DNA of 64,000 nt from Petrimonas mucosa. GTDB taxonomy: Bacteria; Bacteroidota; Bacteroidia; Bacteroidales; Dysgonomonadaceae. The translations under genes and the position numbers were made by a program. Numbering within the stretch: the first letter of the stretch is position 1; each line of letters starts with the position of its first letter. A model generated the notes under the pieces. It was given only the letters and a program-made list of their open reading frames with translations. It was not told the origin of the DNA and did not search any database. The stretch covers positions 1,791,001-1,855,000 of the forward strand of contig NZ_LT608328.1 of the NCBI RefSeq assembly GCF_900095795.1, in the 5' to 3' direction. Shown here in pieces: positions 36,020 through 46,262 of this stretch.

Positions 36020-37281
36020 TCAACTTCCGGCAGGACTGACGGGATTATGCGGGACAAGCTCGACGCAATATCCCATCTTTTCCAGCTCTGCCTTCAGATA
36101 CCTTTTGCGCCTTGCTTCCACCCGGCTGTTCAAATAATCGGCTCCCAGTTCATCGTAAGGGACCTCGTCTTTCAAGACATGATACACCGATTTGAGGATG
36201 GAGTGGGCCACGGCCACAATGGCCCTTTTCTTGCCGCGTCGGGCTGCCAGGCGATGGTACCGGGCGTGGTAGAACGTGCCTTTTGTCCGCGACGCCGCCC
36301 ATGCCGATTGGCTCAGGATGGATTTGGCCTGCTTGTTCCCGTGGGTGGTGCGTCCGTTTTTTTTTTACCGGCACTCTCGTTGTTACCCGGTGAAACGCCC
36401 ACCCAACTGCTTAGATGATTCTCATTGGGGAAGACATCCATATCCAGCCCGATCTCGGCGATAAGATCCTCCACGCTCTTGCGGTTCAATCCCGGGATCT
36501 CCCGCAGGCGTTCCAGGGCATTCTCATAAGGGGCAAGGGCATGTTTGATCTTTTCATCCAAATCCCGTATGAGAGACTCCAGGTGGTGGTTGTCCCCCCG
36601 GATAGTGCCCAGCAGGTAGATGTGGTGGTCGGTGATGTAACCGTTACAGGCTTCAAAAAGCTCCTCTTTGGTGGCTTCTATCTTTTTGTGGTATACCTCT
36701 TCAATATCGCCCATGGTAACTTCTTTCCCCTGACACAACTTGTCGATCAGTCTGGTTGCCGTTACTCCCGAGGTATCGCTTAACACGCTCGAAAGTTTCA
36801 CATTGCAGTCTTCCAGGATGCGGATGATACGGTTCTTGTTCGAGGAGATATCCTGTACCAGTTTGCTCCGGTAACGCGTCAAATCCCGTAACTCCCGTTG
36901 TTCACGAGGGGGAATATAACTGGGTTTTAGCAAGCCGGCAAGCAATAACTTGCACAGCCACCTGCTGTCCTGCTTGTCCGTCTTATGCCCCGGGACGTTC
37001 TTCACGTGGCGGGCATTGACTATCCAGACCGTCAATCCCGAGGGCTCGAGGACATGATAGACAGGCTTCCAGTAGACTCCCGTACTCTCCATTACAACGT
37101 GGGTTACCCTGTTTTCCAATAACCAGTCTTTCAATTCTGTCAAAGAGCGCGTCACGGTCCCGAATTCACGGGTTTCCGTATTAAGTCCTTCGCCACTTAT
37201 GGTGGCCACTAACATCTTCTTGTGGACGTCAATCCCGCATCCCCGGGAGACGACCTGGTTGAATGACACTTGTGATTCCAT
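36020..37281 (-). pseudogene. IS110 family transposase, frameshifted at A10
   Basis: DEDD/RuvC-type recombinase guided by a bridge RNA. The N-terminal frame (residues 1-303) shows the RuvC-like part (GIDVHKKMLVATI, VMESTGVYWKP, HKTDKQDS) and the start of the Tnp20 domain (LREIPGLNRKSVEDLIAEIG and WVGVSPGNNESAGKKK with the expected Ser). At a run of ten A (36357-36366, read on the minus strand) the frame is lost. Reading on in the -1 frame gives NGRTTHGNKQAKSILSQSAW and continues to a stop at 36020, about 420 residues in all. The cause may be a one-base deletion, a sequencing error, or programmed slippage at the A run. Confidence 0.8.
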
Positions 37282-37538
37282 AAATTATTCCGTTCAATGA
37301 GTACGGCAAATGTACGGAAATCTTCCATTTTCATTCCCTTGGATGTTTTAAATTCTCAACATGGATGTTTCATATATAAATTGCAATAATACTGTTTTGG
37401 TTAGCAGGCATTGAAACAGTTGCCCCCTATACAAAAGTGCAACAAAAATACGCTGATGCACCCTTGTTAACAAAAGAAATAGACAAACGTTTAGATTCAA
37501 TCGACGAAATGTAACAAACAGGGGATAAAATGGGGTGG

Positions 37539-38429
37539 TTATTTCCCTGGGCGGAACTTAAGTTCCAGCTTCGGTTGCGGACGCATCTTGCCGGAAAAGA
37601 TATCGCGCACCCAGATCAATCCGGCCTCTGCACCCATTGTTGGTTGAAACCAGTATTCAACTGTGCCGCCATAATGTGTATTGTCCATCATCGGCATCAA
37701 GTTGCGGGAGGGGAGGTTGCTCTTCTGAGAAACCGGAAATCCGCCATAGGCATTCAAGAACCAGTCGTCGGTCAATCTGTATCGGCCGTGTAAATCGATC
37801 TGGACGGCCGATTGGTCCAGATTGAACGGATTGTTGGCTGTCTGCATGTACGATAGACTGCTTTCCAGCATCAGGTTCCTGCCTGCCATGTATTGCAGGT
37901 CTGCGGAGAGACTCCAGAAAGGAATGAGGTTGAAGTTTGAATTGTACATCCCCGATATTCCTGCGTTCAGGTTGGAGGAAAGCAGATAGTTCACGCCGCC
38001 ATTCAGGATGTAGTAGTTGGCCTTCCCGAAAAAGGGTGTCTCCACCAATCCCAGTGTTGCTGCCGAATAGAGGCTTATTCTGGGAGCCGGGGTGTAGGTT
38101 GCCACTGCCGTCCGTGATTTGCTGTTGATATCGTCAGATCCGGTACCGTGGAACTGGATGTTCGATCGCTGCGTGCGGGGTGTCAGATATGGGGCGATCG
38201 AGAAGTCGCTGAAGCGGTTGTATTGCAGTCCCCCTTTTCCCAATACCGGATGTATGGTGGGAATAGTGACAGAAACTCCACTGGTGACTGCAGAATCGGT
38301 CGTCGAGACGTGCGATTCTCGTGACGGGAGCTTTATACTGTCTTTCCGTATCAGGTTCTCTTGTGCCTTTACCGGAAGAGTCAACAGTCCGCTTAGGAAA
38401 AGCAAGAGTAGGGTCAACTTCGGGTTCAT
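37539..38429 (-). CDS. Predicted outer-membrane protein, unknown function
   Basis: 296 residues from ATG 38429, which gives a signal peptide (MNPKLTLLLLFLSGLL, cut near KAQ-EN). An in-frame upstream start at 38558 would add 43 residues before it and is rejected. The mature part has alternating hydrophobic strands, many aromatic residues (SLYSAATLG, YILNGGVNYLL, YGGTVEYWFQP) and a Lys-rich strand end, which suggests a small beta barrel. I recognise no family. It is alone on its strand, between the IS110-type element and the IS1182 copy. Confidence 0.7.
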   Translation of the reverse strand: MNPKLTLLLLFLSGLLTLPVKAQENLIRKDSIKLPSRESHVSTTDSAVTSGVSVTIPTIHPVLGKGGLQYNRFSDFSIAPYLTPRTQRSNIQFHGTGSDDINSKSRTAVATYTPAPRISLYSAATLGLVETPFFGKANYYILNGGVNYLLSSNLNAGISGMYNSNFNLIPFWSLSADLQYMAGRNLMLESSLSYMQTANNPFNLDQSAVQIDLHGRYRLTDDWFLNAYGGFPVSQKSNLPSRNLMPMMDNTHYGGTVEYWFQPTMGAEAGLIWVRDIFSGKMRPQPKLELKFRPGK

Positions 38430-38576
38430 CGTCCACGCTTTTTTTTTCAAAAGTAGCGATTTTTTCTGAACAGGCGACTGATAATTGATAAAGACAACAT
38501 AAGAAAAGTTAAATAGATAGGGGATGTTGCGATCTGACGGGATAAGGGAGGATGGCAAATATCCGGCAAATATGAA

Positions 38577-38584
38577 TATCTTTG
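38577..38584 (+). promoter_or_regulatory. Orphaned -7 promoter element next to IS1182
   Basis: TATCTTTG lies 16 bases left of the IS1182 end, with no native gene directly after it. If the DNA from 38600 to 63104 is removed, it would lie 25 bases before the ATG of the peptidase gene at 63114, which is the normal distance here. It therefore looks like that gene's original promoter. Confidence 0.6.
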
Positions 38585-38599
38585 CAAAAATTTAAAAAC

Positions 38600-39911
38600 G
38601 AGTCCGCTCCGAAAAGTCGGAGGGATAATTTTAGTTTATAATTTTTTCTGTTCATAACCTTTTATTCACCGGGTGATTTTCACCCTGAAAAATCTCCTTG
38701 AAATATTCGCGTATGTAATTATTATTCAATATCTTATCGGTGTATTTAAACTCGTTACAACATGTTTAAGAAATCAGATTCCCATAGTCAATTAGACCTG
38801 TTTTCATCGCCAACGGAGTACTTCAGGGGCTCCAAGAAGAAGGAATACCTGAAAGATGGCTCCTGGCATAACCTGTTTCGCAAAGAGGTCGTGATGCGCG
38901 TTGACGAGAATATATTCAGCGTGCTCTATTCCGAGGGTAACGGCGCGCCCAACGCTTCGATACGCGTACTGGTCGGGATGATGATCCTGAAGGAGGGCCA
39001 GGGATGGAGCGACAGGCAGCTGTTTTCCGAATGCGGGTACAACCTTTTGACTCGAAGCGCGCTGGGACTCATGTCCCTCGAGGACGCCGAGCCGGTCCCG
39101 TCCACCTATTACCTTTTCCGCCGTAACCTGGTTGAACACGAGAAGGAACACGGCGTGGACCTGTTCAAGGAGTGCCAGTCGCGAATCACCCGCGACCAGG
39201 CCCTCGAGTTCAACGTGGAAGGCAAGCGGGTGCGCATGGACAGCAAGCTGGTCGGCAGCAACATCGCCTGGTACTCCCGGTACGAGTTGATCCACGAGAC
39301 CCTTCGCCTGTTCATCGCTGAAAGAGAGGAGCATATCTTCAAAAGAAGCCTTTCCAAAGAGATGTTCTCCCTTATCGAGAGCATCCGGGGCGAAACGGGA
39401 AACAAGGTGGTCTACCGCAGCACGAAGGAGGAGGTGGACGCCCGTTTCTTGGAGTTGGGCAAACTAATGTACCTGTTTATCAACCTCTTCAAGAAGCATG
39501 ACTATGGACAGTACGGGACCCTTAAAGCGGTCTTCGAGCAGCAATACACCGTCAGCCGGGAAAAGGTCGTCCTCCCGCTCGAGAAGGAAAAGGTGAGCGC
39601 CAAGTCCATCCAGTCGCCCCACGACACCGACTGCCACTACCGCGACAAGGACGGCAACAAGGTCAAGGGGTACTCGGTGAACATCACCGAGACATGCGAT
39701 CAGGAACGTGACGGTCAAGAGGCGGCGTTGAACCTGATCACCGACACGCGGGTAAAGGAGGTTTCAGCCCCGGACAACGGTTTCTTTCAGCAAGCCCTGG
39801 AACAGACACGGGAAGTAATAACCGGCGAGATCGAGAAGGTGCATGCCGACGGGGCTTACAACAGTGCCGAGAACCGGGAGTACTGCCAAAGCGATGAAAG
39901 CGGCATCGACA
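38600..39911 (+). mobile_element. IS1182-family insertion sequence, left copy, 3'-truncated
   Basis: Begins with GAGTCCGCTCCGAAAA, the terminal repeat also found at both ends of the right copy (60165-63098). It matches that copy almost base for base, then stops at 39911 inside the transposase gene, where SNF2 helicase sequence (minus strand) begins. The right 40% or so of the element, including its right terminal repeat, is missing. The 162-base leader contains a TTTTCACCC-type hairpin. Confidence 0.9.
38762..39911 (+). pseudogene. IS1182 family transposase, C-terminally truncated
   Basis: The first 383 codons are intact (MFKKSDSHSQLDLFSSPTEY..., DUF772-type N-terminus RVLVGMMILKEGQGWSDRQL, then the DDE part with KVHADGAYNSAENREYC). 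After SDESGID the frame runs on into antisense helicase DNA until 40204, giving a hybrid of 480 residues. Compared with the right copy, the catalytic C-terminal third (from about MVITAIQGAMPRYD on) is lost, so this copy cannot transpose alone. A few base changes near its end show the copies are not identical. Confidence 0.85.
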
Positions 39912-41388
39912 ATTTGGTCAAGCTTGGCAGCCCCTCCCTGGTAATCGACGATCGACAGGGCAGGATGGTTCGCGAGTTGCCGCAATCGGGTGAGCCCGGT
40001 CAACACGACCGCGGCAAGCCCCCGTTCGTCTTCCCCTGTTCGTTCCAGCAGCGCCTTACGAATCTTGCTCTTCTCTTCGATGTAAACCATCTCTTGCTCT
40101 TCATCCATTTCACAGTACACGCTCTCTTGTATCAACGGGGGAAGCTCCGGTGCCACCTCCTCTTTGGTACGACGAAGAATAAAGGGGTCGATGATTTTCA
40201 GTAGCTTTTGTTGTTCCGTATCGTTATTGATCACGTCTGCCTCTCGATACCGCGCCTTGAACTCGCTATGTTTACCCAGTATACCTTCGTTTAAGAAATC
40301 CATCTGGGACCATAAGTCGGAAAGAGAATTCTCCACGGGGGTTCCGGTCAACGCGAGTTTATAGGTTGAACGCAACTGCTTCACGCGACTAAAAATTTGG
40401 GATGCTTGATTTTTAATATACTGGCTTTCATCCAGGATCAGGTAATGGAACGGGTAGTGACTCAAGAAATCGATATCTTGCCGGACAATGCCGTACGTTG
40501 TCAAGATGATTTGAACCCCTTCTGTCGCTTTCTCAAAGTCGTTGGAACGAAGGCGTTGTGCTCCCGTGTGGACATAGAGTTCAAAGCGGGGAGCGAATTT
40601 CTGAAACTCGTTGATCCAATTATGAATCAACGAAGTAGGCATCACGATAAGCGTGGGAGGCAGCTCATTATTTACAAGGGCCGTTAACTGTCCATCGCCC
40701 GCTTGCTCTTCCACCAAATCGTCGAAAAGCGAAAGTTGACGCGGGTCCCTCTTTTTTTGGCCCTTCCGCGTAAGGGACGTGCCCATAGCAGGCAGATCAG
40801 TTCGGGAGGGCTCCCCCGCGCGTGACAACGACTCCTCCCCCTCGCGAAACCCGGAATAGGTATGCAACAGCAGCGCGATGGTTTGCAAGGTCTTTCCCAA
40901 TCCCATATCGTCGGCAAGGCACCCTCCGAACCCGTTTTGCTGTAAGTAGGCTAACCAGCGGAAACCATCTACCTGATAAGGCCTTAGTGTAGCATTCAAA
41001 ATAGCCGGAATCGCGGGCTCTTCATGGGTTACCCTCTCATCTCTCTCGAACTTTTTTTCGGAGAAAGAACCGTTTACCGCCAGTTGTTTTACCCGAAAAT
41101 GATAGCTTTGGAGACGGATGGCCTTCCTCGAAATTTCACCGTACCGGAACATGTCCCCAAACCGTGAGAACCACACCGAAGGGAGAACGGCCACCCGGCC
41201 ATCGGGGAGTACGTACTCTCTTATGTGCTGCAACACGTGCTCCCGGAAATTAATAAAGGGAATCTCCACATCCCCAAAACGAACCATGCAGTTGATATCA
41301 AACCAGTCAAATCCTTCGTCAACATCAAGTTGCACGTTTATTTCACCCGTGTAATATAGCTGTTTACATGATGCCTGTTTCAAATCAA
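39912..41388 (-). pseudogene. SNF2-type helicase, middle fragment
   Basis: Continuation of the helicase that starts at 43726. It contains the RecA-1 lobe: LRPYQVDGFRWLAYLQ, Walker A DDMGLGKTLQT, LIVMPTSLIHNWINEF, LDESQYIKN (DExQ box), ALTGTPVENSLSDLW, and the region up to HPALSIVDYQGG. It stops at the IS1182 junction, so the whole RecA-2 lobe (motifs IV-VI) is missing. The first in-frame ATG is at 41383 because ISL3 cuts off the N-terminal part. The open frame continues into antisense IS1182 to 39764. It should be inactive as an ATP-driven translocase. Confidence 0.85.
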
Positions 41389-42658
41389 GGTTCTATATGA
41401 TATTGTATGGGTAAATTAAAATTGAATTAACTTTGTGGAATGAATTCAATAGCACTTTTCACTTTAGCATTAGGTTTGGAAAAACCGTGGATCATTACCA
41501 AAATAGATATTGATCCAAGCATATCACAGTTGGATATCCACATAGACTTTGAGCGAGGCTCAAAGTTTTTAATGCCCGACGGAGCTTATTATACAGCTTA
41601 TGACAGTAGCGATCATACATGGCAACATCTGAATTTTTTCCAGTATCGCTGCTATTTGCATGCGCGCATACCCCGGGTAAAACAATCTGACGGCAAGACG
41701 GAGGTTCAAAGTGTACCTTGGGCACGAAAAGGAAGTGGTTTCACTTTATTGTTTGAAGCGTTCTCTATGTTGCTGATAGAGAAAGAAATGCCTGTAAGCA
41801 GCGTTGCTTCCACGTTAAAGGTTTACGCACAACGTATCTGGGGAATTTTCAATTATTGGGTAGAACGTGCACATAAAAAAGATATCCCTGAAAACTTAAC
41901 TCAAATCGGTTTTGATGAAACTTCACAGAAGAAGGGGCATAACTACATCACACATTTGGTCGATTTGAACGAACGGCGTGTACTTTACGCCTGTCAGGGC
42001 AAAGGTTCTGATTGTATCGAAGAGAGCGTAAAGTATTTAGAAAGCAAACATGTAGATACCACTCAAATCGAAGATGTTTGTATAGATATGTCACCCTCTT
42101 TTATCGCGGGTTGCACAGCGTATCTTCCAGAGAGTCAAATAACATTTGATAAGTTTCACGTGGTAAAAGAGGTCAATAAGGCGATGGATGAACTCCGTAA
42201 ATTAGAACGAACAGGAAATGAGCTGCTGAAAGGACATAAGTATACTTTTCTGAAAAAGAAATTGAGCGACAAACTACAAACAGAGAAGGATATACTACTC
42301 GAGATGTATCCAAAGCTAGGGCAGGGATATTGGCTTAAAGAAATGTTTGAGGACTTTTGGCAGATAAAGGACACGGAAGAAGCAGAAAGCTATTTGGCCT
42401 TTTGGTGTGACTTTGCCATGGAATCTAAAATACAACCTTTTATCCGATTGGTAAATACCATTAAAGCCCACTGGAGAGGCATTGTGAGATATATAAAGAG
42501 TAAAATCTCAAATGGCATACTCGAAGGAATAAACTCAAAAATTCAATTGGCTAAAAAAAGAGCAAGGGGTTATAGAAACTCCCGGAATTTTATTAACATG
42601 ATTTACTTTACCTGTGGCAAACTCAAATTTGACTACCCACAGTATTTCATATAGAACC
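41389..42658 (+). mobile_element. ISL3-family insertion sequence
   Basis: 1270-base element with terminal repeats GGTTCTATATGA / TCATATAGAACC and an exact 8-bp target duplication CAAATCAA (41381-41388 and 42659-42666). Removing it together with one duplicate restores the helicase frame (KSFDL joined to KQASC), so it inserted into an intact gene. Confidence 0.95.
41440..42654 (+). CDS. ISL3 family transposase
   Basis: 404-residue DDE transposase of the ISL3 family: IGFDETSQKKGHNYITHL and CIDMSPSFIAGC hold the first acidic residues, FDKFHVVKEVNKAMDELRK is the family signature, and the C-terminus shows NGILEGINSKIQLAKKRARG with the final Glu. The N-terminal zinc-finger part is shorter than in many relatives. 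The stop codon lies within the right terminal repeat. Apparently intact. Confidence 0.92.
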   Translation: MNSIALFTLALGLEKPWIITKIDIDPSISQLDIHIDFERGSKFLMPDGAYYTAYDSSDHTWQHLNFFQYRCYLHARIPRVKQSDGKTEVQSVPWARKGSGFTLLFEAFSMLLIEKEMPVSSVASTLKVYAQRIWGIFNYWVERAHKKDIPENLTQIGFDETSQKKGHNYITHLVDLNERRVLYACQGKGSDCIEESVKYLESKHVDTTQIEDVCIDMSPSFIAGCTAYLPESQITFDKFHVVKEVNKAMDELRKLERTGNELLKGHKYTFLKKKLSDKLQTEKDILLEMYPKLGQGYWLKEMFEDFWQIKDTEEAESYLAFWCDFAMESKIQPFIRLVNTIKAHWRGIVRYIKSKISNGILEGINSKIQLAKKRARGYRNSRNFINMIYFTCGKLKFDYPQYFI

Positions 42659-43726
42659 CAAATCAAAGCTTTTCAACAATTCACCGTGTTGATTGATCCA
42701 CTCGATCAACGCGATCGAGTCCGGTTCTTGTTCTCTTTCGCTGCCGGACACGATAAACTGCCTCGTCCGGGATAACGACAATCCCCCTTCGGTCAGCAGT
42801 CGGACTTGTTCTCTCTCCCACGCTTCGTTCCGGTAAAACCAGCCAATTCTGAATTCACCGCCCTCTTCCAGCACCTCAACCTCTTTCTTGTAAGGTTTGT
42901 CGATAGCGAAACGGCGTTCTCCGTAGTGAAAATACAGGGTGAGGACCGGGCGTAAATCAAAATCCGGTTCGAGCATTAACACGGCGACCGGACGGTGTTT
43001 TTGTTCGAAAACAGGAATTCCCTCGCTCTTAACCGTGTAGTTTTTCATACACTGCACCACGAAACCACGTATATACTCGGGCACGCTACGCGGGGGAACT
43101 TCAATATTTTTTTTCTTGAAAAAGGGCCTGAGTTTTTTTTCATCGATATCCACGAAATGGTGCAGTTGCTTGCCGATAACCGCTACAGCCGGATTAGACA
43201 CGAGCGGTGCAAAAAACCGGTCGTGAAGGTTCACGCTGGAGGCTCCATTCTGAACTTCCACATGGTATGTGAATGTCTCCTTATTTCGAAAATGAAAAAC
43301 CATCGTTGACGGTTCCCTCAAGACTTCTAATTTTTGGTTTGTCCTGAAATCACGAATTCTGGTTTTTTCTCGTGAAAAAAGCGGCGTTCCGGTCGCCTGC
43401 ATAATTTCAATCAGTCTCCCTTGCTTTTTCTCGATAAATGGCCGGATATAGGTTTCAATGGTAGACGCGGTAACCTTTCTCAGGAATTCAACCTCGTTAT
43501 CCTCGTTCGAGTAAGCTCTCATTAAATTTTTACCGGAATAACGCTCGGCCAGTTTCACGATCTCTTGTTCTTCTTCTGTCAACGTTTGAAATGTGGGAGA
43601 ATCGGCACGAGCCATTTCGGTAATGGAGTATACCTCCGTTTCCGGGCAAAACGAAGCAAAGAGTGGCTGTAGCATATAACCAAAAGAGGGATGCTGAACA
43701 AGAGAGATAACGAGTGAATCGCGCAT
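42659..43726 (-). pseudogene. SNF2-type helicase, N-terminal fragment
   Basis: 356 native residues of the N-terminal, non-ATPase part of a Bacteroidota SNF2/DEAD-like helicase (MRDSLVISLVQHPSFGYMLQ...HGELLKSFDL), then three residues read from ISL3 before a stop at 42647-42649. It contains no ATPase motif on its own. It starts 37 bases downstream of the PIF1-like helicase stop, so the two helicases formed an operon before the insertions. Confidence 0.8.
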
Positions 43727-43762
43727 GCCGTGAATTTAACGTTTGTAACCCATACAAGCAAG

Positions 43763-46201
43763 TTATGTAATAGATAAAGAGCGGTTTCGATGATACGCGA
43801 GGATCATCATGATCTCGGTATTCGAGAAATCGAACTGCAACGCGTAATACATGGATTCGTCGGGAGAACGTGCCCGAAGTTTCTCTTCAGCGAGCTGAAG
43901 CCTGTCCCGGGAAACAAAATCGGTTACATCCAGTTCTCCTTTTTCCACGTATTTCGCCAGATGCGTGCCGATGGTAGAAACGGCCAGGTTCCGTTCTTCG
44001 GCAATCTCCTCGATATTTTTTCCGGCACGGTGCAGTTCCAGGCTGATCCGTTGGCTGTCGCCCTTCTGTTTCTTCTCTTTCGATTTCCTTTTGGACGCTT
44101 TCTTTTCCAATAAACGAGACGGCAGGTCCCGTTCTTCGCAATAGGAGCGGATAATCGACAAAAACGCCTGTCCGTATTTTTCCACTTTGACAGCCCCGAA
44201 GCCGCTGATCTGCAATAATTCTTTTTCGTTTTGAGGCAGGTACTCTGCCATCTCGTACAACGTCTTACTGCCCGCCACGATATAGATAGGCAGATCCCGG
44301 GGTTCGCAGATTCGATCGCGCTCCTCCACCAGCAGGCGGTATAACCCGGGATGCGATAGGTCGGCCCGTGCAGTGGATGATTTCGTGTAGGCGTTCACGT
44401 GGAAAGAAGGAAGCACGAAACCGTTTCGTTCCTCGAAGTATGCTTCGATGCTCGCGTCTGATTTCATGTTGCCCAGCATGTGCTTCTTTAATGCCAAATC
44501 AGAAAAAATATCCTGAATCGCTTCGTTGTATTCAGCGGCATGATTCCGGCTATCGGTTTTTGCGGGTGATTGCCGTAAGGTTTTTATTAACCGGTCGATC
44601 TTTTCCGAGAAAAAATCATGCGCGGCATGCAATCGTTCCTGCAGATACTCCTCTTTAATAGGTTCCTGATGAAAGATGGAGCGCAATTGCACCCGGAACT
44701 TTACTGCCACCTCATCTACTGCCTGCAATTGCCCGTGAATATCACGCAGGTGAGTCAACGTTTCTTCATTGAACGACGCCCGGATTGCATCCATCTCGGA
44801 TAGCATGCGCTTGCATTGCCGGGCAATCCCGGTGAAATCAAAAACCGACTCCAATAACCGTAAACGGTATACCCCACGGGCATCCGCCAATTGCTGTTCA
44901 ATCGCGGTTATCGGCTGCCGGTTTTTTTCGTGGTCAATCACCTGGTAATCCGTGGAGATACTCTCCGGACGGATCTTGCTCAGGAGTACTATCCCTTCCA
45001 GCGAGCGGCACCGGCTCAGTGCCACGTATACCTGTCCCGGCGCGAAAGCCATTCCGGCGTCTATCACCGCTTTGTCGAAGGTAAGGCCCTGGCTCTTGTG
45101 AATGGTGATCGCCCACGCTAACCGCAACGGGTATTGAGAGAACTTTCCCAGCACGTTCTCCTCTACCTGCTTTGTCTCGGTATCGACCGTGTAACCGATG
45201 TTTTCCCATGTCGCACGCTCTACTTCGATATACTCGTCCTCCTTACAACGCACCACGATACGGTCGTCATCAATAGCATCGACGACGCCTATTTTTCCAT
45301 TGTAAAAGCGACGGGGCGTTTCGGTATCGTTCCTCAGGAACATCACCCTGGCGCCCACCTTCAATTCCAGGACCGGCTCCGTGGGATAGTTCCTTTCGGG
45401 ATAGTCTCCTCCGATCCCGGCTTCGAACGTGTAGGTTTCTCCTTCCAGTTTATCCAGCTCTTCGGCATTGATGCGGTCGGCTTTATTGTTATGGGTGGTA
45501 AGGATGATATAGTCTTCCTCTTCCGGGGGCGTAAACAGCGGGTTGTATCGTTTTTCGAGCAACCGGAAACTCTCATCGGTAAGGCTATTATCGCGAATCT
45601 CGTTTAATACACGGATAAAAGAGCTGTTTGTCTGGCGGTAAATCTTTTCAAACTCTATATAAAAAGGCGGATCTTGTATGACGGCCTGGCTATGAAAAAA
45701 ATAGGGACTTTGATAATAGCGCGACAATAAACGCCATTCTTCTTCTTTTGCTACCGGCGCAAGCTGGAACATATCGCCGATAAAGATGACCTGTACCCCC
45801 CCAAAAAGCTCGTTGTTCCTGTACCGGAAATGGCGGAGGGTTGCATCCATCGCGTCCAGTAAGTCGGCACGAACCATGCTTATCTCGTCAATCACCAGCA
45901 GTTCCAATTCTTGCAGCACCCGTCGGCGGGAACTCCTCATCCGTGACTTGGCGACCAGGTTCTTTCGTCCTTCCGGCGTGGGAATGAAAGGCGTGAACGG
46001 CAACTGGAAAAAAGAATGGATCGTGGTTCCTCCCGCGTTAATGGCAGCTACCCCTGTCGGCGCGACCACGGCCATCTGTTTCCGGGAAGCTTCTTTCAGC
46101 CGATGCAGGAAGGTGGTTTTCCCGGTTCCCGCTTTTCCGGTGACAAATAAACTCCGATCGGTGTTAAGGGCAATATCGAACGCTAATTGGTAGGGATCCA
46201 T
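43763..46201 (-). CDS. PIF1/RecD2-like ATP-dependent DNA helicase with HRDC-like region
   Basis: 812-residue superfamily 1B helicase expected to act on replication forks or special DNA structures. Walker A TGKAGTGKTT (21-30), the APTGVAAINAGGTTIHSFFQ block, Walker B LLVIDEISMVRADLLD, VQVIFIGDMFQLAPV and the C-terminal AITIHKSQGLTFDKAVID, which is typical of PIF1/RecD2. A C-terminal HRDC-like segment (about 660-710, LPQNEKELLQISGFGAVKVE) and a helix-turn-helix (RAGKNIEEIAEERNLAVSTIGTHLAK, about 745-770) follow. Intact, with IS1595 copy 2 directly upstream (62 bases), so its native promoter may be lost. Confidence 0.9.
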   Translation of the reverse strand: MDPYQLAFDIALNTDRSLFVTGKAGTGKTTFLHRLKEASRKQMAVVAPTGVAAINAGGTTIHSFFQLPFTPFIPTPEGRKNLVAKSRMRSSRRRVLQELELLVIDEISMVRADLLDAMDATLRHFRYRNNELFGGVQVIFIGDMFQLAPVAKEEEWRLLSRYYQSPYFFHSQAVIQDPPFYIEFEKIYRQTNSSFIRVLNEIRDNSLTDESFRLLEKRYNPLFTPPEEEDYIILTTHNNKADRINAEELDKLEGETYTFEAGIGGDYPERNYPTEPVLELKVGARVMFLRNDTETPRRFYNGKIGVVDAIDDDRIVVRCKEDEYIEVERATWENIGYTVDTETKQVEENVLGKFSQYPLRLAWAITIHKSQGLTFDKAVIDAGMAFAPGQVYVALSRCRSLEGIVLLSKIRPESISTDYQVIDHEKNRQPITAIEQQLADARGVYRLRLLESVFDFTGIARQCKRMLSEMDAIRASFNEETLTHLRDIHGQLQAVDEVAVKFRVQLRSIFHQEPIKEEYLQERLHAAHDFFSEKIDRLIKTLRQSPAKTDSRNHAAEYNEAIQDIFSDLALKKHMLGNMKSDASIEAYFEERNGFVLPSFHVNAYTKSSTARADLSHPGLYRLLVEERDRICEPRDLPIYIVAGSKTLYEMAEYLPQNEKELLQISGFGAVKVEKYGQAFLSIIRSYCEERDLPSRLLEKKASKRKSKEKKQKGDSQRISLELHRAGKNIEEIAEERNLAVSTIGTHLAKYVEKGELDVTDFVSRDRLQLAEEKLRARSPDESMYYALQFDFSNTEIMMILAYHRNRSLSIT

Positions 46202-46262
46202 CTAATACAATTTAAGATGCTCTTGAAGGGCATCATCGGGATGATACGCGAAAATAACTAAA

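Larger units (their letters stand above)
35727..37367 (-). mobile_element. IS110/IS1111-type insertion sequence
   Basis: Element encoding an IS110-family transposase on the minus strand. The ends are not sharp: no long terminal inverted repeats, as is normal for the family. I bound it by the 16-bp direct repeats. The non-coding part after the transposase stop (about 290 bases) is longer than the part before its start (about 90 bases); a structured RNA at the 3' side is the arrangement of the IS1111 subgroup. Confidence 0.65.

Noticed and set aside
39912-40204. Plus-strand reading frame continuing the left IS1182 transposase beyond 39911
   Set aside because: It is antisense to the SNF2 helicase and differs completely from the intact C-terminus seen in the right copy; it is read-through of a junction.
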